From an uncultured Roseburia sp. (GTDB taxonomy: Bacteria > Bacillota > Clostridia > Lachnospirales > Lachnospiraceae), in NCBI GenBank assembly GCA_947564765.1, contig CANODN010000035.1:1-12084 (forward strand): a stretch of DNA of 12,084 nt. Direction: 5' to 3'. Every line of letters starts with the position of its first letter. Positions within the stretch are counted from its first letter, which is position 1. A program made the translations under genes and the position numbers. The notes beneath the pieces are model-generated. The model ran no database searches, was not told where the DNA came from, and was given only the letters and a program-made list of their open reading frames with translations. Shown one piece after another: positions 1 through 6,220 of the stretch.

Positions 1-1
1 A

Positions 2-835
2 AAGACATATACCATCCCGTTTACCAATAAGCATACGGATGAAGAAACTTATTTGCAAAACCATCATCAGATGCTATACCCTTACAGAACCAGGAAGTAT
101 CTGTACGATTATTGTCTGGGCGGAAAAACAGGTTATACTACAGCTGCGAATAATACGTTGGTTACCTATGCAGAAAAAGACGGTATGACATTGATCTGTG
201 TTGTTCTGGATGCTCCGGCGGGAGGGCATTATGATGACACAAGGGGATTGTTTGATTTTTGCTTTGATAATTTTAAGGTGATGAATGTTTCGGAAAATGA
301 GACCTCTTTTATGGGGCAGAATCAGAAAAAGGAAGGAATTTTAAAGGATTATGAACCTTTTGTAAAACTGGACCCTTCCAGTAATATTATTCTTCCCATG
401 GCAGCAGAATTTCAGGATGCAGTTTCTGAGATTATATATAATAAGGAAGAGGAAGATATATTGGGAAGTATCTGTTATATGTACGGAGACCGTCAGGTTG
501 GATCGGCAGATATTACAGTTACAAATGCAGTAGTGGAAGGCTTTCGGTTTCAGGAAGGGGAAGATACCGATACGGTTCCTGATGTAAGCCAGGCTGGGAA
601 TCAGGAGGAAGTTCAATCAGAGGACAAAGGGGTTTTTCAGATTGATATAAAAATGGCCGGCGTGATATTGCTGAGTATATTGGGGGCTGCACTGGTTATT
701 TTTCTGATTTGGAAGTTTATAGATAATTTTTATCTGATTAAACGGAAGATACCCTTTGGGAAGAGAGATAAGTCACCGTATAAGACGATTAAGGAAAATA
801 AGATGTATCGGAGGAAGAGAAAAAAGTGGTTCTAA
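2..835 (+). CDS. D-alanyl-D-alanine carboxypeptidase (DacF-like, S11 family), 3' part only
   Basis: The gene is cut by the window start; 277 codons are visible, open from base 2. These serine (S11) enzymes remove the terminal D-Ala from peptidoglycan pentapeptides outside the membrane. The sequence shows the family's third active-site motif, Lys-Thr-Gly, at bases 125-133 inside GGKTGYT. It is followed by the usual segment in which a hydrophobic strand (LVTYAEKDGMTLICVVLDA) leads into the end of the peptidase domain. The SxxK and SxN motifs must lie upstream and cannot be checked. After a linker rich in acidic residues there is one hydrophobic membrane segment (about bases 655-730), then a strongly basic cytoplasmic tail ending RRKRKKWF, so the enzyme is held by its C terminus. 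A terminator follows 32 bp after the stop. The family is confident; the exact paralogue is not. Confidence 0.9.
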   Translation, partial: KTYTIPFTNKHTDEETYLQNHHQMLYPYRTRKYLYDYCLGGKTGYTTAANNTLVTYAEKDGMTLICVVLDAPAGGHYDDTRGLFDFCFDNFKVMNVSENETSFMGQNQKKEGILKDYEPFVKLDPSSNIILPMAAEFQDAVSEIIYNKEEEDILGSICYMYGDRQVGSADITVTNAVVEGFRFQEGEDTDTVPDVSQAGNQEEVQSEDKGVFQIDIKMAGVILLSILGAALVIFLIWKFIDNFYLIKRKIPFGKRDKSPYKTIKENKMYRRKRKKWF

Positions 836-866
836 GACAGGCTATGCCTCGTTAAGAACTGGAGAA

Positions 867-897
867 AGCAGGGGTTTAGAAGAATCTCTGCTTTTTT
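867..897 (+). terminator. Intrinsic terminator after the carboxypeptidase gene
   Basis: Arms 867-874 (AGCAGGGG) and 885-892 (TCTCTGCT) pair over 8 bp with two G-U wobbles around a 10-nt loop. The 3' arm runs directly into six T (892-897). It separates the carboxypeptidase gene from the promoter at 933. Confidence 0.8.
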
Positions 898-932
898 GCC
901 GTTATGTACCCAAATCTGGAAAGAAGTACAAA

Positions 933-961
933 TTGACATATGATTTGAAAAAATTTATAAT
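933..961 (+). promoter_or_regulatory. Perfect consensus sigma-A promoter for the abiE-like/holB gene series
   Basis: TTGACA at 933-938 and TATAAT at 956-961 are separated by exactly 17 bp, so both hexamers and the spacing match the housekeeping consensus. Transcription would begin near 967-969. A short inverted repeat, CAAAT (929-933) and ATTTG (943-947) with a 9-bp spacer, straddles the -35 box. It could be an operator for the AbiEi-like protein, since characterised AbiEi antitoxins repress their own promoter by binding inverted repeats, but 5-bp arms are weak evidence. No strong terminator is seen until 8720, so this promoter may feed the whole downstream series. Confidence 0.85.
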
Positions 962-970
962 ATAGTAAAA

Positions 971-1003
971 ATGCCACTGATGAATATATGGAGCGGAAAA
1001 TAA
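971..1003 (+). other. Possible 10-codon leader ORF ahead of the AbiEi-like gene
   Basis: An ATG at 971 opens a reading frame of ten sense codons (MPLMNIWSGK) that stops at 1001-1003, one base before the AbiEi-like start at 1005. It has no ribosome binding site, but it begins only 2-4 nt after the predicted transcription start, so it could be read as a leaderless start. It contains the GGAG (990-993) used by the next gene. It may well be chance. Confidence 0.2.
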
Positions 1004-1004
1004 T

Positions 1005-1631
1005 ATGGAAAAAATGACACGAGGGGAAAAAACGGAATATCTTTTGTCGGAAATCAGAAAGAAAATGGAGGAAAACGGAGGTATCGTAAAGACAAATCAG
1101 ATTACGGCACTGGGCGTGGATTACCGGCGGATTTTGTCCTGGGTAGAGGATGGCACGCTGGAGCGTGTAAAAAACGGATATTATTCCTTTGGATATAAAG
1201 AACGGTCGGAGGAGGAGCTGATCAGGGGCTTGTTTTCCGATGGAGTGCTTTGCCTGGACAGCGCACTTTATTATTATCATTACATAGATCAAAAGCCTTA
1301 CGCATGGCATCTTGCAGTGGATAAAAATACATCAAAGTCCAGGTTTAAAATGGAATATCCTGTGATTGTGCCTTATTATACGGAGCCGAAGGCACTGCAG
1401 CTAGGGGTGACGGAAATCCCTTTTGCAGGGGGCAGCATGAAAATTTATACAAAGGAGCGGATGCTTTGCGACTGTCTGAAATATGAAGAGAAGCTGGAGC
1501 GGGATGTATTTAAACGGGCGCTTTTGTCATATATTGCGGATGGGACAAAGGATATTGCACAGCTTTTGCGGATTGCAAGAGAGCGGAAGGTTTTACAGAA
1601 GGTGCAGAATGTGATTGGAGTGTGGCTGTAA
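1005..1631 (+). CDS. AbiEi-like antitoxin / transcriptional regulator (type IV toxin-antitoxin family)
   Basis: The 208-residue protein has the AbiEi layout. Residues about 8-65 form a winged helix-turn-helix (leader helix, then GGIVKTNQITALGVDYRRILSWVEDGTLERVKNGYYS, with the wing ending in the typical G-x-Y). A C-terminal antitoxin domain follows, containing LCLDSALYYYHYIDQKPYAWHLAV and the family signature resembling v-s-x-E-R-t-l-x-D (here IYTKERMLCDCLKY). In characterised AbiE systems this protein represses its own operon and counteracts the AbiEii nucleotidyltransferase. The ATG at 1005 is preferred because GGAG lies 11 nt upstream; the in-frame ATG at 1014 is too far from it. The gene starts about 37 bp after a consensus promoter. 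It shares one base with the next gene (TAATG), which implies translational coupling. The family call is good; activity as an antitoxin is inferred. Confidence 0.82.
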   Translation: MEKMTRGEKTEYLLSEIRKKMEENGGIVKTNQITALGVDYRRILSWVEDGTLERVKNGYYSFGYKERSEEELIRGLFSDGVLCLDSALYYYHYIDQKPYAWHLAVDKNTSKSRFKMEYPVIVPYYTEPKALQLGVTEIPFAGGSMKIYTKERMLCDCLKYEEKLERDVFKRALLSYIADGTKDIAQLLRIARERKVLQKVQNVIGVWL

Positions 1632-2536
1632 TGAAGAAAGAACAGCTTGCATATGAGCTGCTTTTAGAACGGTCAGAGGAATTGGGACTATCCTTTTCCA
1701 ATTTACTGGGCGGTGCAGTGCTGGAAGAGATCGTTGGAAGAATCAGTCTTTTGGAGCAGGGAGAAAATTTCTGGCTCAAAAACGGAACGATTCTGGGAGA
1801 AGAACAGTATGCCAGGAAGCTGGTTTTATGTCTGGAATACGATTATGTTTTGGGAGAGCGGAAAGAAACAGGCAGCGGGCAGACGGATCAAAGTGTGTTT
1901 AAGAATCTGGCGGCGGAATTCAGAGAAAAGGTATGGGCAGAGAAAAAAGAGCATGATTTTGTCTTTTGCCAAAAAGAGAAATTTATGAAAAAATATCTGC
2001 TGCTGCAGGTTACGGCAGAATTTGAGGAGATGAAGGTTCCTGTTTCCATTAAAATTTATCTGCAGCGGGAAGAAAAGAAGATTCCCAGAAAAGAAGAAAT
2101 TTGTTCTGTTTTATTTCCCCAGAAAAAAATTTCTTATAACAGTTATCCTGCTGAGGGTATTTTGGCAGAGAAGTATATGGAGGTTATTACAAAGCTGGAG
2201 CTGATTCAGAATATCGGAGATTACTATGATATTTATTATCTGCTGGAACGGGAGAGCGTGGATGGCAGAAAAGTAAAAGATTACATAGAGGAACAATGTA
2301 AAGGGACAAAGCTGTCAAAAGAAACAGAGCGGCTTGCCATGATTGCAGGATATAAGAATTACAGCTATATGAAGAAAAAATGGAAGGTGTTTCTTCGCTC
2401 TGTTTCTGCAAGCGGGCCTTCCTGGGAGATGGCAGTGGAACGGTTTTTAAAATTTTTTGAACCGATCTGGCAGGCAGTTACAAAAGACATGGTGTTTTTT
2501 GGAGACTGGATGCCGGAATTAAACCGGTTTTTGTGA
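1631..2536 (+). CDS. Divergent AbiEii-like nucleotidyltransferase-fold protein (toxin partner, active site apparently degenerate)
   Basis: This 301-residue protein is paired with the AbiEi-like gene as in type IV toxin-antitoxin loci. The fold is suggested by FWLKNGTIL (residues 47-55), the place of the usual FVLKGGTAL, and by the C-terminal signature LAEKYMEVITKLE...GDYYDIYYLL, matching AbiEii AEKL...rDlyDlyfLL. The catalytic pattern is not intact. The glycine pair is Asn51-Gly52, and the R-x-S-x-D-x-D stretch is RKLVLCLEYDY, offering at best Glu69-x-Asp71 with too long a spacing. The strand expected to bring the third acid reads VSIKIYL. Known members transfer nucleotides to RNA or protein targets; this one may be inactive or changed. 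ATG 1631 overlaps the upstream stop and has GGAG 10 nt before it; an in-frame GTG at 1622 is less likely. The decarboxylase gene begins 10 nt after the stop. Confidence 0.7.
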   Translation: MKKEQLAYELLLERSEELGLSFSNLLGGAVLEEIVGRISLLEQGENFWLKNGTILGEEQYARKLVLCLEYDYVLGERKETGSGQTDQSVFKNLAAEFREKVWAEKKEHDFVFCQKEKFMKKYLLLQVTAEFEEMKVPVSIKIYLQREEKKIPRKEEICSVLFPQKKISYNSYPAEGILAEKYMEVITKLELIQNIGDYYDIYYLLERESVDGRKVKDYIEEQCKGTKLSKETERLAMIAGYKNYSYMKKKWKVFLRSVSASGPSWEMAVERFLKFFEPIWQAVTKDMVFFGDWMPELNRFL

Positions 2537-2546
2537 GGAGTAGAAG

Positions 2547-4004
2547 ATGCCGGAAGCAAACGAAAACAGAGAGCTGGATGTGAAGCTGGAAGAATATGGG
2601 AAAGGAGATGTGTATCCTTTTCATATGCCGGGACATAAAAGAAATCCCATGGCATTTTCCAATCCTTATACAGTAGATATTACAGAAATTGAAGGCTTTG
2701 ACGATCTTCACAGGCCGGAGGGAATTTTAAAAGAAGCGCAAAAGCGGGCTGCGCGGCTCTATCAATCAAAGAAGAGTTATTATCTGGTGAATGGAAGCAC
2801 TTGCGGGGTATTAACGGCTGTTTCGGCAGCAGTGACGCCAAATGGCAGGCTGTTAATGGCACGAAACGGGCATAAATCCGTATATCATGCAGCTTATCTG
2901 AGAGGACTTTCTACCGTATATGTCCATCCATATATGACAAAATTCGGCGTTTTGGGTGCAGTAGATCCAGAGGAAATCAGAAGCTGCTTAAATAAAGAAC
3001 CGGGTATTCAGGCAGTGATTATAACTTCTCCTACCTATGAAGGAATTGTCAGCGATGTTGCGGCAATTGCAGAAATTGTACATGGATTTGGGATTCCGTT
3101 GATTGTAGATGAAGCCCATGGTGCGCATTTTGGTTTTCATGAGGCATTTCCCAGGACAGCCTTGCATCTGGGGGCAGATGTGGTGATCCAGAGCATGCAT
3201 AAGGTGTTGCCATCTTTGACACAGACAGCTCTTTTGCATTTAAATTCCGACTATATTTCTGAAAAAGACATAGAACGGTATCTGGATATTTATGAAACCA
3301 GTTCTCCCTCCTATGTATTAATGGCAGGTATGGAAAAATGCATCCGGATGCTGCGAGAGGAAGGGGAGACGCTTTTTGAGGCATATGCGACGCGGCTGCG
3401 TGAATTTTATAAAAAGACGGAAGCTTTTTCAAGACTTCATGTTATGACAAGAAAAGATTTTTCAAAGCAGGAAATATTTGATCTTGATGCTTCGAAAATT
3501 GTCATATCTGCAAAACAGATGGATATGACAGGCGCGGACCTTGAGAAGCGGCTTCGGGAGAAATATCATCTTCAAATGGAGATGTATTCCGGATCTTATG
3601 TACTTGGCATGACAAGCATCATGGATACAGAGGAAGGTTTTGACAGATTATATCAGGCGTTGAAAGAAATTGACATTGGAGCCGAGGATACTTCAGGCGG
3701 CAATCGGGAAGGCAGAAAAATATATGATACAGAAATAGCAAGAGCATACGGATTAAGAGAAAAGCGGCTGGAGATGTATGAGGCAATGGAGCGTCCTGCC
3801 AAAAGCGTTTCGTTAGACGAAGCAGAAGGAAAGATATCAGCAGATTTCATCAGTATATATCCGCCGGGAATTCCAATCCTCCTTCCGGGAGAAGTGATTG
3901 ATGCAGATTTTATAAAAAATATTCGGAAAAGTCTGGAAATGCAGCTGAATCTGCAGGGAACTGCCGATATAATAAATGAGAGGATAAACATTGTAAAAAT
4001 TTAG
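2547..4004 (+). CDS. PLP-dependent Orn/Lys/Arg-type decarboxylase (YaaO/SpeA family)
   Basis: The 485-residue length fits the short Gram-positive group (B. subtilis YaaO, SpeA). The order of motifs is that of family III amino-acid decarboxylases: FHMPGHKR at residues 25-32, the cofactor phosphate region VNGSTCGV at 81-88, ARNGHKSVYHA around 105-115, DEAHGAHFGF at 188-197 (Asp for the pyridine nitrogen, His stacking on the ring), and the PLP lysine in SMHK at 216-219 (Lys219). A smaller C-terminal domain follows, with DFISIYPPGIPILLPGE near 430-446. Such enzymes make cadaverine, putrescine or agmatine for polyamine supply; the substrate cannot be told from sequence. The ribosome site GAGGAG (2535-2540) overlaps the stop of the AbiEii-like gene, so the two are probably co-transcribed. 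Position before YaaR-HolB matches yaaO in Bacillus. Confidence 0.9.
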   Translation: MPEANENRELDVKLEEYGKGDVYPFHMPGHKRNPMAFSNPYTVDITEIEGFDDLHRPEGILKEAQKRAARLYQSKKSYYLVNGSTCGVLTAVSAAVTPNGRLLMARNGHKSVYHAAYLRGLSTVYVHPYMTKFGVLGAVDPEEIRSCLNKEPGIQAVIITSPTYEGIVSDVAAIAEIVHGFGIPLIVDEAHGAHFGFHEAFPRTALHLGADVVIQSMHKVLPSLTQTALLHLNSDYISEKDIERYLDIYETSSPSYVLMAGMEKCIRMLREEGETLFEAYATRLREFYKKTEAFSRLHVMTRKDFSKQEIFDLDASKIVISAKQMDMTGADLEKRLREKYHLQMEMYSGSYVLGMTSIMDTEEGFDRLYQALKEIDIGAEDTSGGNREGRKIYDTEIARAYGLREKRLEMYEAMERPAKSVSLDEAEGKISADFISIYPPGIPILLPGEVIDADFIKNIRKSLEMQLNLQGTADIINERINIVKI

Positions 4005-4114
4005 AGAATATAATATACTTTAAGAGACCGTTCCGAAGGAACTGTCATAATGGGATGCCCGGAGGGTATAATTTATTGGACTGAAGGTTTTTATTTGGAT
4101 AAACGGGGAAGAAC
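4005..4114. other. 110-bp gap with tight hairpin and weak candidate promoter
   Basis: A hairpin occupies 4026-4046: GAC, one mismatch, GTTCC, loop GAA, GGAAC, mismatch, GTC. It has no T-run, so it does not look like an ordinary terminator. Downstream, TATAAT at 4067-4072 has only a poor -35 partner (CTGTCA at 4042-4047, 19-bp spacing), which would overlap the hairpin's 3' arm. The gap may hold an internal promoter or RNA processing site for the kinase-like and later genes; neither is certain. Confidence 0.35.
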
Positions 4115-4714
4115 ATGGGAAAAATCTTTTGTATTATGGGGAAGAGTTCTTCCGGGAAGGATACTCTTTATAAAGAAATCTTAATGACAGGGGATCTTCC
4201 CCTTTCACGGATTGTGTTATACACCACAAGGCCGATTCGTTTTGGCGAGACAAACGGGAGTGAATATTTTTTTGTAGATGAGCACAGGCTTAAGGAGCTG
4301 GAAGAAGAAGGCAGAGTGATTGAAATCAGGGCATATCATACTGTGTGCGGCGTTTGGAAATATTTCACCGTCAATGATGGACAGATTGATTTATCGAAGC
4401 AGAATTATCTGGTGATCACTACGTTAGAGGGTTATATCAAATTCAGGGATTATTTCGGGGCATCGGCAGTAGAGCCTGTTTATGTGGAGGTGGAAGATGG
4501 ACTCCGGTTAAAACGGGCACTGGAGCGGGAGATGCTTCAGAGAGAACCGAAGTATGCAGAACTCTGCAGGAGATTTCTTGCGGATACGGAAGATTTTTCA
4601 GAGGAAAAGCTAGAGGCAGCAGGGATTAAGAAACGCTTTTTGAATGAGGATTTAGAAAATACCCGGAAAGAAATGATATCTTATATCCGCGGTGTATTAC
4701 AAAATTGTGAATGA
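4115..4714 (+). CDS. Guanylate-kinase-like P-loop protein (unusual active site)
   Basis: This 199-residue protein has the Gmk fold signatures. The P-loop is GKSSSGKDT at residues 9-17, followed by a GMP-binding region LYTTRPIRFGETNGSEYFFV at 35-54, which closely follows the Gmk pattern TTRpxRxGExxGxxYxF. The C-terminal lid/helix region is rich in Arg, with RALERE...RRFLADTEDF. It departs from true Gmk in three places. The P-loop has Asp16 where Ser is normal (GKST). The YGT segment reads GVWKYFT. The Walker-B-like strand that normally carries acidic residues reads YLVITTLEGY. Canonical Gmk converts GMP to GDP with ATP; here this is uncertain, and a separate gmk is expected elsewhere in the genome. 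It sits where B. subtilis carries tmk between yaaO and yaaR. ATG 4115 follows a GGGGAAG ribosome site. Confidence 0.75.
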   Translation: MGKIFCIMGKSSSGKDTLYKEILMTGDLPLSRIVLYTTRPIRFGETNGSEYFFVDEHRLKELEEEGRVIEIRAYHTVCGVWKYFTVNDGQIDLSKQNYLVITTLEGYIKFRDYFGASAVEPVYVEVEDGLRLKRALEREMLQREPKYAELCRRFLADTEDFSEEKLEAAGIKKRFLNEDLENTRKEMISYIRGVLQNCE

Positions 4715-4723
4715 ACCGAAAAA

Positions 4724-4749
4724 GACAGCAGGGATATCGGATTGCTGTC
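4724..4749 (+). other. Intergenic stem-loop before yaaR
   Basis: GACAGCA (4724-4730) and TGCTGTC (4743-4749) form a perfect 7-bp stem with a 12-nt loop in the 63-bp gap. No T-run follows, so termination is unlikely. It may protect or mark processing of the mRNA between the kinase-like gene and yaaR. Confidence 0.45.
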
Positions 4750-4777
4750 GGAAATGAGATAGAGAAAGAGGTGTAAA

Positions 4778-5218
4778 ATGGATATCAAGGTAAATGAAAT
4801 GACACCAACAGCGGCGGTGGAAGCGGCTCCAAAGGCAGCCGAGGCAGACGGCAGCTTCAAATTTACACTGACAAGCGCAATCGGAGAGGCACAGCTTCAG
4901 GAACGTTTGAATACATTGCTGGATGAAATCACCAACCAGGGTGAACGGATTGCACAACATATGGATATCCGGGATATGAAAAAATACAGAGGCCTGGTAA
5001 AAGATTTTCTGAATGAGGTTGTAAACCGTTCCCACAAATTTTCCAGAGAGAATTTTCTGGACAGAAGAGGACGTCACAGAGTATACGGGATTATCCGTCT
5101 GGTGGATGCGAATTTAGATGAGCTGGCAGGAGAGCTGGTGAAAGACGAGAAGGATCACTTGTCTATATTAGAGAAAATCGGAGAAATACAAGGCTTATTG
5201 CTGGATATCTTTACATAA
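4778..5218 (+). CDS. yaaR: YaaR family protein (DUF327)
   Basis: The 146-residue protein matches the small helical YaaR/DUF327 family. It has a poorly conserved Ala/Glu-rich N terminus of about 25 residues. A predicted all-helical body follows with the family-like stretches LNTLLDEITNQGERIAQHMDIRDMKKYRGLVKDFLNEVV and HKFSRENFLDRRGRHRVYGIIRLVDANLDELAGELV. There is no signal peptide or membrane segment, so it should be cytoplasmic. Its function is not established. Placement directly before holB is the same as in B. subtilis, where it lies in the yaaQ-yaaR-holB group; the c-di-AMP-binding yaaQ/darA gene that precedes it there is absent here. GAGGTG lies 6-7 nt before the ATG, and only 11 nt separate its stop from holB. 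Confidence 0.88.
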   Translation: MDIKVNEMTPTAAVEAAPKAAEADGSFKFTLTSAIGEAQLQERLNTLLDEITNQGERIAQHMDIRDMKKYRGLVKDFLNEVVNRSHKFSRENFLDRRGRHRVYGIIRLVDANLDELAGELVKDEKDHLSILEKIGEIQGLLLDIFT

Positions 5219-5229
5219 AGGGGAAAAGA

Positions 5230-6219
5230 ATGAAGGATTTTTCAAAAATAATCGGACATGAACATATCATTGAATATTTCCAGAATGCAATTGCCATGGA
5301 CAAGGTCAGCCATGCCTATGTTTTAAATGGCCCTGACAAGTCGGGGAAGATGCTGCTGGCGGAGGCTTTTGCAGCTGCCCTGCAATGCGAAAAACAGCAG
5401 ACGTCACCCTGCATGGAGTGCCGTTCCTGTAAGCAGGCGGCAGGCAGAAATCAGCCGGATATTATTTATGTGACACATGAAAAGCCAAACACATTAAGTG
5501 TAGAGGATATCCGAAAGCAGTTAAATGATGATATTGTACTAAAGCCCTATAGCAGCAGGTACAAAATTTATATTATTGACGAAGCAGAGAAAATGAATGT
5601 ACAGGCACAGAATGCACTGCTGAAAACCATAGAAGAGCCGCCTGCATATGCAGTGATTCTTCTGCTGACAACCAATGCAGACAGCTTTCTGCCGACCATA
5701 CTTTCCAGATGCGTGCGCCTGGATCTCAAAGCGGTCAGTGATGAGAAAATCCGCAGTTTTCTGATGAAGGAAAAAGAAGTGCCGGATTATCAGGCGGATA
5801 TCTGCGTGGCTTTTGCCCAGGGAAATGTGGGAAAAGCAATTCTTCTGGCGGGTTCTGAAAATTTTAATGAAATGAAAAAATCGGCAGTTCAGCTGATGAA
5901 GCGTCTGCGGGATATTGATTTGTATGAATTGTCCCAGGCCGTAAAGCAGATTACGGAATATAAGCTGGAGATCAATGATTATTTTGACCTGATGATGATC
6001 TGGTACCGGGATGTGCTGTTGTACAAGGCGACAGCAGATGTCAACCGTCTGATCTTTCAGGATGAGATTTACAGCATTAAAAAAGAAGCCAGCAACAGCT
6101 CATACGAGGGAATTGAGCGGATTTTGAAGGGGTTGGAGAAAGCAAAGACAAGAATTCGCGCAAATGTGAATTTTGAGCTTGTAATTGAGCTTTTATTATT
6201 GACGATAAAGGAGAATTGA
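5230..6219 (+). CDS. holB: DNA polymerase III delta' subunit (clamp loader)
   Basis: This 329-residue AAA+ protein is the delta' stator of the clamp loader that puts the beta sliding clamp on primed DNA. Visible features, in order: the start motif IIGHEHIIEYFQNAI, then SHAYVLNGPDKSGK with a P-loop-like GPDKSGK (residues 34-40). A four-Cys zinc module follows (Cys53, 61, 64, 67), then Walker B IYIIDEAEKM (DEAE at 117-120), the NALLKTIEEPP sensor region at 128-138, and the SRC motif at 159-161. The loop ends GKM instead of GKT/S, in keeping with delta' not working as an ATPase in most bacteria. A C-terminal helical domain forms the collar. It is tightly packed: 11 nt after yaaR and 1 nt before ricT, with AAAGGGG as ribosome site. 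Confidence 0.96.
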   Translation: MKDFSKIIGHEHIIEYFQNAIAMDKVSHAYVLNGPDKSGKMLLAEAFAAALQCEKQQTSPCMECRSCKQAAGRNQPDIIYVTHEKPNTLSVEDIRKQLNDDIVLKPYSSRYKIYIIDEAEKMNVQAQNALLKTIEEPPAYAVILLLTTNADSFLPTILSRCVRLDLKAVSDEKIRSFLMKEKEVPDYQADICVAFAQGNVGKAILLAGSENFNEMKKSAVQLMKRLRDIDLYELSQAVKQITEYKLEINDYFDLMMIWYRDVLLYKATADVNRLIFQDEIYSIKKEASNSSYEGIERILKGLEKAKTRIRANVNFELVIELLLLTIKEN

Positions 6220-6220
6220 A

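Noticed and set aside
929..947. Inverted repeat CAAAT-N9-ATTTG over the -35 box as an AbiEi operator
   Set aside because: Arms are too short in AT-rich DNA to claim as a feature; mentioned only within the promoter entry.
876..1310. Minus-strand ORF of 144 codons covering the promoter and the AbiEi-like gene
   Set aside because: It overlaps a recognised family member on the opposite strand, and its Phe/Cys/Ile-rich translation resembles a reverse reading of coding DNA.
4042..4072. Internal promoter (CTGTCA, 19 bp, TATAAT) before the kinase-like gene
   Set aside because: The -10 is perfect but the -35 has two mismatches and spacing is 2 bp too long; kept only as a weak possibility in the gap description.
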